From: an uncultured Desulfuromusa sp.
GTDB taxonomy: Bacteria > Desulfobacterota > Desulfuromonadia > Desulfuromonadales > Geopsychrobacteraceae
Reading direction: 5' to 3'
DNA: 64,000 bases
Assembly (NCBI RefSeq): GCF_963675815.1
Contig: NZ_OY776574.1
Span: 1,296,001 to 1,360,000 of the forward strand
Position numbers and translations under genes: made by a program. This document shows positions 7,411 through 14,673 of this stretch, one piece after another (position 1 is the stretch's first letter; each line of letters opens with the position of its first letter). The notes under the pieces were generated by a model. The model was not told where the DNA came from. It ran no database searches and saw only the letters and a program-made list of their open reading frames with translations.

Positions 7411-10062
7411 TTATTTCATTAATTCCAATAACACATGGTTAAGGATTCCGCCACTCTGGAAAAACAGGACTTCCTGATCTGTATCCAAACGACAGAGAAG
7501 ATCCACACTTTCTTTGCTGCCATCAGCACGGTTGATCGTTACAGTTAAAAGTTGCTTTGTCTGCAAACTCTCAACGCTCGGCAAGCTGATGGTTTCACTG
7601 CCATCCAATTGCAAACTGTCCGCAGACTTTCCATCTACAAACTGTAGCGGTAGAACCCCCATACCCACAAGATTAGAGCGGTGAATTCGTTCATAGCTCT
7701 CTGCAATAACAGCCTTTACTCCCAGCAGTTGAGTTCCTTTAGCCGCCCAGTCGCGACTGGACCCTGTGCCATACTCTTTACCGGCAATAACAACCAGTGG
7801 GGTATTCTCGCTCCTGTAGTTGTTAGCTGCAGCAAAAATGCTCATTTCAGCACCATCAGGAAGATGTTTCGTTACCCCGCCTTCCGTGCCGGGGACCATT
7901 TTATTGCGCAACCGGATATTCGCAAAGGTCCCCCGAACCATTACTTCATGGTTACCACGACGTGACCCATATGAGTTAAAATCCTGCTCTTTGACTCCAT
8001 GCTGTTGAAGATATTCACCCGCTGGACTTGCTGCTTTAATCGAACCAGCCGGAGAAATATGATCCGTCGTTATCGAATCTCCCAGCAGAGCAAGCACTCT
8101 GGCATCTTTGATACCTGGATAGGATTTTGAAACCTCGAGGTGATCAAAGAAAGAAGGTAGTCGTATATAGGTTGAGTCGGGCTCCCAGGAATATGTTAAC
8201 CCATCTGGAATGGCAAGATTCTGCCAGCTTTCATCACCGGAAAAGACAGCCGCATACTCTTTCAGGAACATTTGCGCATTGACCAAAGCAACCATTTCGG
8301 CCACTTCTTCGTTGCTGGGCCAGATATCTTTCAGATAAACCGGTTGTCCAGAGCTGTCATTGCCGATCGGTTCACTGGTGAGGTCAATGCGGGTTGTTCC
8401 TGCCAAAGCAAAAGCGACAACCAGCGGCGGGGATGCCAGCCAGTTTGACTTCACCTGAGCATGAATCCGCCCTTCAAAGTTACGGTTCCCCGAAAGAACA
8501 GAGCAGACACTCATATCATTAGCATCAATCGCCTCTGCAATTGGTCCGGTTAACGGCCCGGAATTACCGATACAGGTGGTACAGCCATAGCCGACAATAT
8601 TGAAACCTAACTGGTCCAGATAGCTCTGCAAACCTGCTTTAGCGAGATAATCGGTAACAACCTTTGATCCGGGTGCCAATGATGTCTTAACCCAGGATTT
8701 TTGACTTAACCCTTTTTCAACTGCTTTTTTTGCAACCAACCCTGCAGCCATCATAACTGCGGGGTTAGACGTATTGGTACAAGAGGTAATAGCAGCAATA
8801 ACAACATCACCATGATTAAGCAGGTCATTGCTGTTGGCTATTGCGACCCCTTTATCCCGGTCAACCTCAGGAAGCACTTTCTCGGTTTCAATCCGCATAT
8901 TTTCAAGGAGAACCCGATCCTGCGGTCTTTTGGGCCCAGCCAAGCTGGGCTTTACGGTTGTCAGATCCAGCTCAAGCACAGCGCTGTATGTTGGGTCAGG
9001 AAGATCATTACTTCGCCATAACCCCTGTTCTTTGCAGTAACTCTCAACCAGTGCCACCGTTTCAGCACTGCGTCCGGACAAGGTCATATAATCGAGGGTG
9101 ATCTGATCTATCGGGAAAAAACCACAGGTCGCACCATACTCAGGCGCCATGTTCGCAATCGTTGCACGATCGGCCAGAGGCAGTTGCGACAGGCCCGATC
9201 CAAAAAATTCTACAAACTTGCCAACAACCCCATGAGTACGCAACATCTGGGTAACCGTCAACACCAAGTCTGTTGCTGTAATTCCCTCACTTAAACTTCC
9301 AGACAAACGAAAACCCACAACCTCTGGAATCAGCATTGAGATCGGTTGTCCAAGCATCGCAGCCTCTGCTTCGATTCCACCGACTCCCCAACCAAGAACA
9401 CCAAGACCGTTGATCATTGTTGTATGACTGTCGGTTCCAACCAGGGTATCAGGATAAGCCCAGACCTCACCATCAACCGTCTGACTCCAGACCGCTTGAG
9501 CCAGATATTCCAGATTCACTTGATGGCAGATACCGGTTCCCGGCGGCACGACGCGAAAATTGTCAAAAGCATTCTGTCCCCAGCGTAAAAACGCATAGCG
9601 CTCCCGGTTACGCTCCATTTCTTTTTTCACATTATCGGCCAGAGCTCCGGTCTGACCAAAGTAATCCACCATAACAGAGTGATCAATCACGAGATCAACA
9701 GGGATTTGCGGATTAATTTTTGCGGGATCACCGCCGTTTCTGGCCACTGAATCGCGCATGGCGGCAAGGTCAACAATAGCGGGTACCCCGGTAAAATCCT
9801 GCATTAAAACTCGTGCCGGACTGTATGAAATTTCTCCGGACTGATCCTGATCCGGACTCCAGGCCGCAACCGCTTCAATATCACTGCGTTTAACAGTGTC
9901 TCCATCTTCTTTACGGAGGAGGTTCTCCAAAAGGACCTTAATTGTGAAAGGAAGCCGATCCAGATTGTAGGAACCTGCTGCAGCAAAATCCTTTAAGCTA
10001 TGATATCGATATTGATTTCCAGCTACTTGTAGATGTTTTGCCGTGTTAAATGAGTTGCCCAT
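7411..10062 (-). CDS. acnA: Aconitate hydratase A
   Basis: The 883-residue product is full length for the AcnA/IRP1 branch. It carries the [4Fe-4S] ligands in SCTNTSNP and GCTTCIGNSGP, the substrate-binding GTDSHTTM and the C-terminal swivel-domain GSSRDWAAKG. It interconverts citrate and isocitrate in the cytoplasmic TCA cycle. A strong GAGGAGG lies 9 bases before the ATG. It stands alone on the minus strand. No anomaly seen. Confidence 0.95.
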   Translation of the reverse strand: MGNSFNTAKHLQVAGNQYRYHSLKDFAAAGSYNLDRLPFTIKVLLENLLRKEDGDTVKRSDIEAVAAWSPDQDQSGEISYSPARVLMQDFTGVPAIVDLAAMRDSVARNGGDPAKINPQIPVDLVIDHSVMVDYFGQTGALADNVKKEMERNRERYAFLRWGQNAFDNFRVVPPGTGICHQVNLEYLAQAVWSQTVDGEVWAYPDTLVGTDSHTTMINGLGVLGWGVGGIEAEAAMLGQPISMLIPEVVGFRLSGSLSEGITATDLVLTVTQMLRTHGVVGKFVEFFGSGLSQLPLADRATIANMAPEYGATCGFFPIDQITLDYMTLSGRSAETVALVESYCKEQGLWRSNDLPDPTYSAVLELDLTTVKPSLAGPKRPQDRVLLENMRIETEKVLPEVDRDKGVAIANSNDLLNHGDVVIAAITSCTNTSNPAVMMAAGLVAKKAVEKGLSQKSWVKTSLAPGSKVVTDYLAKAGLQSYLDQLGFNIVGYGCTTCIGNSGPLTGPIAEAIDANDMSVCSVLSGNRNFEGRIHAQVKSNWLASPPLVVAFALAGTTRIDLTSEPIGNDSSGQPVYLKDIWPSNEEVAEMVALVNAQMFLKEYAAVFSGDESWQNLAIPDGLTYSWEPDSTYIRLPSFFDHLEVSKSYPGIKDARVLALLGDSITTDHISPAGSIKAASPAGEYLQQHGVKEQDFNSYGSRRGNHEVMVRGTFANIRLRNKMVPGTEGGVTKHLPDGAEMSIFAAANNYRSENTPLVVIAGKEYGTGSSRDWAAKGTQLLGVKAVIAESYERIHRSNLVGMGVLPLQFVDGKSADSLQLDGSETISLPSVESLQTKQLLTVTINRADGSKESVDLLCRLDTDQEVLFFQSGGILNHVLLELMK

Positions 10063-10361
10063 TACATGTATCCTCCTCTTAAGTTAAATGATCCTATAAG
10101 CTTACACGGAAATGAATCTGATTTTCCAGTGTTGTGCTTAATTTAAGTTGATTCTTCTACTATTAAATCTACACATTTTTTTAGAGAAAAACATCTTTTC
10201 TTGGAATAAATTGAATTATTTCTATGGATATTTTCAAAGAAATATTGAATTCAAGACTGTTATCATTAAAAAAATAACGTTGTTTTTAAATGACTCCTGT
10301 GATAGAAGCGATTTAATCGTGTCTCGGTTGCCCTCGTAAAAAACGTATAAGGAGTTTAAGC
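10063..10361. other. Divergent intergenic region acnA/cspA
   Basis: An AT-rich 299-nt gap between divergent genes. It must hold both promoters and probably the long 5' leader typical of cold-shock mRNAs. I see no convincing -35/-10 pair and no gene; an open frame at 10148-10339 lacks a ribosome-binding site and a recognisable product. Confidence 0.4.
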
Positions 10362-10562
10362 ATGGCAGAAGGTACAGTAAAATGGTTTAATGATTCAAAA
10401 GGTTTTGGTTTTATTGAGCAAGACAATGGCCCAGATGTTTTTGTTCACTTTTCAGCGATCCAGTCAGAAGGGTTTAAATCCCTGGCTGAGGGGGATCGTG
10501 TTACTTTTGATGTAATCCAGGGAGATAAAGGTCCACAATCCGCGAACGTAATGAAAGTTTGA
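10362..10562 (+). CDS. CspA-family cold-shock protein
   Basis: A 66-residue single OB-fold protein with both nucleic-acid-binding motifs: KGFGFIEQ (RNP1) and VFVHFSAI (RNP2). The start MAEGTVKWFND and length are exactly those of CspA-like RNA chaperones, which keep mRNA unstructured in the cold or during growth. TAAGGAG lies 8 bases upstream of the ATG. It is monocistronic, followed by a strong terminator. Which paralogue this is cannot be told from sequence. Confidence 0.95.
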   Translation: MAEGTVKWFNDSKGFGFIEQDNGPDVFVHFSAIQSEGFKSLAEGDRVTFDVIQGDKGPQSANVMKV

Positions 10563-10623
10563 GTTTGACGACATCGCCAGACAGTCTTTACTGCTGGCAA
10601 TAAAGTCTTTGAGGGTTAACCAG

Positions 10624-10656
10624 AAAAGCTTCGCAGCCAATGTTGCGAAGCTTTTT
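10624..10656 (+). terminator. Intrinsic terminator after the cold-shock gene
   Basis: A 12-bp perfect stem, AAAAGCTTCGCA and TGCGAAGCTTTT, with an 8-nt loop and trailing T. On the other strand it also has a U-rich end and could stop transcription coming from nth. Confidence 0.85.
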
Positions 10657-10761
10657 ACTTATTGCCTATCAATATGAGATTTACTTTTCCCGAAGCTCTT
10701 TCTGTTCGCTGAACCGCTTCTTTCCACTGGCAAAAATTAAAACCCATAGCCCACAACATTT

Positions 10762-11403
10762 TTATCGGGATTTGTCTACACCCTTACGAGGACAGAGTTC
10801 AATAATAGGGCAGGAACTGCACGAGGGGGTTGGTGCTTTACAACAGGCGCGACCATGGGCAATAAGGGTGTGACTACATTGAGTCCATTCATTTTCCGGT
10901 AGTAATTGGCTCAATTCTTTTTCTATCTGTTCCGGATTATCTGATTTTGTCCAACCAAAACGTTTCGCTAAACGTTTGACGTGGGTATCTACAACCATAC
11001 CGGGAATCTGATAAGCATTACCCAGAACAACATTCGCAGTTTTTCGTCCAACACCGTTCAAGGCAACAAGAGCATTGAGGTCTGCTGGAACTTTTCCCTG
11101 ATGTTTGACCAATAGCTGTTCAGCGCAACGAATCAGATTCTTAGCCTTATTACGAAAAAACCCGGTCGTGCGGATCAAATCTTCAACCTCCTCTTGAGTG
11201 GCTGCTGCCATCTGCTCCGGACCTGGAAAAACCCTAAACAATGTTTCGGTCACAATATTAACCCGTTTATCGGTACACTGTGCTGACAAAATCGTTGCGA
11301 CAAGCAATTGCCACGGATTTTGATAGTTTAAAGCGCAATGGGCCGTTGGATAAACAGCCTCCAGGGCTCTCAATAGCCGTAAGGCGTTTTCAGTTTTTTT
11401 CAT
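10762..11403 (-). CDS. nth: Endonuclease III (DNA glycosylase/AP lyase)
   Basis: The protein has about 213 residues from the ATG at 11403. It has the helix-hairpin-helix LNGVGRKTANVVLG with the catalytic Lys, the downstream Asp in VDTHVKRLAKR, and the C-terminal [4Fe-4S] loop C-x6-C-x2-C-x5-C. It removes oxidised pyrimidines in base-excision repair. A longer start at 11442 overlaps the stop of the upstream gene as TAATG and would add 13 residues; both are possible. It follows the EEP-like gene and is probably co-transcribed with it. Confidence 0.93.
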   Translation of the reverse strand: MKKTENALRLLRALEAVYPTAHCALNYQNPWQLLVATILSAQCTDKRVNIVTETLFRVFPGPEQMAAATQEEVEDLIRTTGFFRNKAKNLIRCAEQLLVKHQGKVPADLNALVALNGVGRKTANVVLGNAYQIPGMVVDTHVKRLAKRFGWTKSDNPEQIEKELSQLLPENEWTQCSHTLIAHGRACCKAPTPSCSSCPIIELCPRKGVDKSR

Positions 11404-11441
11404 ACCTTGACCTTTTTCCACAGATTCCACAGATTGTTTCA

Positions 11442-12185
11442 TTATCCACAGACGGGATTAGCCCTTTTGGATGTCACCCGGGGTACTTTTTTGACCCTCA
11501 GCACTTCACGCGTTTCTCTGGTTTCAACAGTCAGGACTAAAGGAAGGTGGGTCGATGCCTGGCGTGCTTTGGCTGACATGACAACATGACCGGATAGAGC
11601 CCGGACAGGTCCTCTTAAATAAACCCTGTCACGTCCCCAGAGGGGCAGTTTCCCTGGAAAGTTAGCCTTCCAGACAGGAAAGCTTGCACGCCGAAGATGC
11701 TCATTTAAGGGGATTTGTCCGCCCCCCCAAAGAGGTGGCCCAAAATCACCGCAGACAATTGTCGCACAGGGTAAAGAGGGATTATTTAGCAGCTGTGTCC
11801 CCATTAAATGTCTGACCTGCTCACGCCGACGGCGAACATCCCACGACAAGGTAAGATTAAACAGATGAACCCTCTCTCCATCATACTCAAGATCTGCCTG
11901 AACACAATAGTTGCCAAAGCCCAACTGAAATTCTTGTATATGGTGCAGGGGGTAGCGGGACAAAAACACACAATCTCCCTCTAAATCCGCCCCATAAACC
12001 TTTAAACCAACTCTCTCTGCCAATAGCTCAACGGAACTGATCCCGATAGGAGAACCGATACGCTGTAACATCACCAGCTCAGGTTCTTGCTCACGAATAA
12101 CCGCCGCACAAAGCTCCGGTGCAAGCTCTCCTGCAGCACTTCGTGTACCATTGATATGGTAGCTCATAATCCGGAACGTCGCCAT
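11442..12185 (-). CDS. Degenerate endonuclease/exonuclease/phosphatase-fold protein
   Basis: A 247-residue protein recognisable as an EEP-fold member by order and spacing of motifs: MSYHING at the N-terminus, ELVMLQRIG, VFLSRYPL, VCGDFGPP, RDRVYLRG and STHLPLVL. Several catalytic positions differ from active enzymes. The metal-binding Glu of the LQE motif is Arg42, GDFN is GDFG, and the terminal SDH is STH. It is therefore unlikely to be a normal nuclease or phosphatase. It is translationally coupled to nth, which suggests a DNA-repair context, but its function is unknown. Confidence 0.65.
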   Translation of the reverse strand: MATFRIMSYHINGTRSAAGELAPELCAAVIREQEPELVMLQRIGSPIGISSVELLAERVGLKVYGADLEGDCVFLSRYPLHHIQEFQLGFGNYCVQADLEYDGERVHLFNLTLSWDVRRRREQVRHLMGTQLLNNPSLPCATIVCGDFGPPLWGGGQIPLNEHLRRASFPVWKANFPGKLPLWGRDRVYLRGPVRALSGHVVMSAKARQASTHLPLVLTVETRETREVLRVKKVPRVTSKRANPVCG

Positions 12186-12207
12186 CTATCGCTCCTGTGG
12201 ACACCCC

Positions 12208-12774
12208 CTACTGATCAACCCGACGAACAGATTCTATGATCACCTGCGGTTCTGGATAATTCCTGAACAGGGAGCTTTTTGCAATTGTTTTTACTTTCCC
12301 GATTTTTTCAACAACATCCATACCGGCGACAACCTGTCCAAACACGGCATAACCAAAAGCCCTTGAACTCGTCCCTCGATGGTTAAGAGTGTCATTATCA
12401 ACAAGATTAATAAAAAACTGACTTGTTGCACTATCGACAACACCGGTCCGGGCCATAGCAATACTTCCTTTTTGGTTTTTCAAACCATTGCCCGCTTCAT
12501 TTTTTATAGGGGCTAAAGGCTCTCTTCTTTGTTCGTATTTATCAAAGCCTCCACCCTGAATCATGAAGTTTCCAATAACGCGGTGAAAAATGGTTCCATC
12601 ATAAAATTTTCTATCAACATATTCGAGAAAGTTCTTCACCGTGACAGGTGCTTTTGTACTATCCAGTTCAATCTGAATTGATCCCAGGCTGGTTTTCATC
12701 TCCACAACCGGGTCAGCATAAACCACCCCTGCCAACATTAGAAAACAGGCACATAACAACAATATTTGTCTCAT
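12208..12774 (-). CDS. Secreted cyclophilin-type peptidyl-prolyl isomerase
   Basis: The 188-residue product has a signal peptide (MRQILLLCACFLMLAGVVYA) and a cyclophilin domain. The domain shows FHRVIGNFMIQGG with the catalytic Arg, IAMARTGVVDSATSQFFINL, and YAVFGQVVAGMDVVEKI. It should catalyse cis-trans isomerisation of X-Pro bonds in the periplasm. A Cys-containing h-region leaves lipoprotein anchoring possible, but no clean lipobox is seen. It lies 9 bases downstream of gpsA. Confidence 0.9.
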   Translation of the reverse strand: MRQILLLCACFLMLAGVVYADPVVEMKTSLGSIQIELDSTKAPVTVKNFLEYVDRKFYDGTIFHRVIGNFMIQGGGFDKYEQRREPLAPIKNEAGNGLKNQKGSIAMARTGVVDSATSQFFINLVDNDTLNHRGTSSRAFGYAVFGQVVAGMDVVEKIGKVKTIAKSSLFRNYPEPQVIIESVRRVDQ

Positions 12775-12783
12775 AATATTCTC

Positions 12784-13791
12784 CTAAATCCCTTCAGGCT
12801 TTAAATCTCGCAACATCAAGTCACTGACGGCCTTTCTAGGATCCTTATTTTGATAAAGAATGAGATACATCTGTTCAATAATGGGTACATCAACCCCTAA
12901 CCTATCCGCGAGTTGATAAGCCGAGAGGGTTGTTTTAACCCCTTCCGCGATCATCTGCATACCACCAAGAATTTCATCAAGCTTTCGCCCTTTACCCAAT
13001 TCAATACCGACACTGCGATTTCGTGACAAATCGCCGGTACAAGTCAGGACCAGATCACCCATTCCCGCCAGGCCCGCAAAAGTTTCTGCTGTTCCGCCGA
13101 GTTTTATCCCCAAACGGGTCATTTCCGCCAAACCACGAGTGATCAGTGCTGCTCTGGTATTATGCCCAAATCCTAGACCATCAGCAACACCGGCAGCCAG
13201 GGCAATCACATTTTTCATTGCACCACCAAGTTCAACACCGATAATGTCATTATGGGTATAAACCCGAAAAACCTCTGTGCTGAATATCTTTTGAATCTCT
13301 GTTGCAACAGCAGCATCCCGAGAAGCGGCAACAACAGCTGTCGGCATACCGGAACTTACTTCATTGGCAAAAGAAGGACCGGAAAGAAACCCAAGCTGGG
13401 AGTGCATTTTCTCTGGGAGAAGGTCTTCAAAAACCTGAGACAACAGCATCAGACTGTCATTTTCAATTCCTTTAGACGCGGAGACAATAATCGTTTCAGG
13501 TTTGAGGTTGGGAAGCATTTCTTGCAATACATGGCGAGTTGATTGAGAAGGGGTCACAAATAACAACAACTGCTTATCGGCTATTGCCGATTTCAGATCA
13601 TTGGTTGCCCGTAAATTTTCAGACAGGTTCACCTCTGGTAAATAAAGATCATTAATGCGGTTCTTCTCGATACGTGGTGCCAGATCTTTTTCATAACACC
13701 AGAGTGTGACCTGACAACCTTTATTTGCTAACAGGTTGGCTAATGTTGTTCCCCAACTTCCGGCACCAATAACAGCAATCTTTTTTTCCAT
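12784..13791 (-). CDS. gpsA: Glycerol-3-phosphate dehydrogenase [NAD(P)+]
   Basis: A full-length 335-residue enzyme with the N-terminal nucleotide-binding GAGSWGTTLA. The catalytic Lys lies in GGAMKNVIALAAGVADGLGFG and the substrate-binding RN in LSRNRSVG. It reduces dihydroxyacetone phosphate to sn-glycerol-3-phosphate for phospholipid synthesis. The stop of the upstream TPR gene directly abuts its ATG, so it is probably co-transcribed with the TPR gene and perhaps gyrA. Confidence 0.95.
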   Translation of the reverse strand: MEKKIAVIGAGSWGTTLANLLANKGCQVTLWCYEKDLAPRIEKNRINDLYLPEVNLSENLRATNDLKSAIADKQLLLFVTPSQSTRHVLQEMLPNLKPETIIVSASKGIENDSLMLLSQVFEDLLPEKMHSQLGFLSGPSFANEVSSGMPTAVVAASRDAAVATEIQKIFSTEVFRVYTHNDIIGVELGGAMKNVIALAAGVADGLGFGHNTRAALITRGLAEMTRLGIKLGGTAETFAGLAGMGDLVLTCTGDLSRNRSVGIELGKGRKLDEILGGMQMIAEGVKTTLSAYQLADRLGVDVPIIEQMYLILYQNKDPRKAVSDLMLRDLKPEGI

Positions 13792-14673
13792 CTAGATAGC
13801 CTCTCTTTTCTCTTCAATCCGCTGTTCCAGGTGTTTTATTTTTTCTTCCAACAACGCAGGCTCTAACTTTCCTACCAATTGCTGGTAATGTTGTAAGGCT
13901 TCCTGTAGAGAACCTTCTTCTTCTAGAATTTTAGCCAGATCAAATTCAGCTTGAGTCCTATGTTTACTGCCGGGGTAACGTTCTATTATGTCAAGCCAAT
14001 CCCGGCGTGCTTCTTCTGTTAGACCTTCAAGAATTAGAATTCGGGCTTTCCGGTATAAAGCATCGGGAGCGAGGTCACTTTGCGGGTATTTTTCCAGTAG
14101 TGATTCCAGCTCTATTCGTGCTTGAGAATAGTTTTCAAGATAAAAATAACAATCTGCTATTTCATAATAATATTGAGCCGGATTTCCTGCATTGAAATCA
14201 AGTAAACGTTGATAAAACTCAATCGCCCGAGAATAATCTCTCTGTGTATATTTTACTATCCGTGCCGCTTCTTCACGAGCAGGTAAAACCAGTGGGTTAT
14301 GAGGATAGTCATGCTCTAATTTCAGGTAATTGAGCAGGGCTTTTTGCATGTCTTGATGATCAAATCGCCAAATATTTCCTATCCTGAATAAAGATTCCGC
14401 CGCTTCTTGTGATTGGGGATAGTTTTGATAAACTTCCCGATATTTTTTTTCAGCCGCGGTTGTATTCCTTAGACTCTCTAACTCAACGGCTTCAGAAAAC
14501 AGCCGCTGTGGCGCTGTGAGTTGCTGCTTCCTATAGAAAGGAAAGCAAACAACCAGCAACATCACAATGCCGGCAACAGCGAAAATCCATCTCTTGAGGT
14601 TAAACCTCTTCTTCCGGGTTTCCTGTTGTTTCAACTCCTGCTTCAATTGCTTCTTCAGCCGATGCAACTCCAT
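13792..14673 (-). CDS. Membrane-anchored tetratricopeptide-repeat protein
   Basis: About 293 residues from the ATG at 14673, which follows AGAAGGA. A strongly basic, Lys/Gln-rich N-terminus precedes one transmembrane helix (WIFAVAGIVMLLVVCFPF). The rest is TPR-like helical repeats with YREVYQNYPQSQEAAESLFRIG and YPQSDLAPDALYRKARI, similar to periplasmic YbgF/BamD-type proteins. The coding start lies inside the 3' end of gyrA, overlapping it out of frame by 74 bases. A later start would remove the membrane anchor. Partner unknown. Confidence 0.75.
   Translation of the reverse strand: MELHRLKKQLKQELKQQETRKKRFNLKRWIFAVAGIVMLLVVCFPFYRKQQLTAPQRLFSEAVELESLRNTTAAEKKYREVYQNYPQSQEAAESLFRIGNIWRFDHQDMQKALLNYLKLEHDYPHNPLVLPAREEAARIVKYTQRDYSRAIEFYQRLLDFNAGNPAQYYYEIADCYFYLENYSQARIELESLLEKYPQSDLAPDALYRKARILILEGLTEEARRDWLDIIERYPGSKHRTQAEFDLAKILEEEGSLQEALQHYQQLVGKLEPALLEEKIKHLEQRIEEKREAI

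Noticed and set aside
10148..10339. Open frame of 63 codons before the cold-shock gene
   Set aside because: Very AT-rich, no ribosome-binding site, no recognisable product, and it occupies the expected leader of the cold-shock mRNA.
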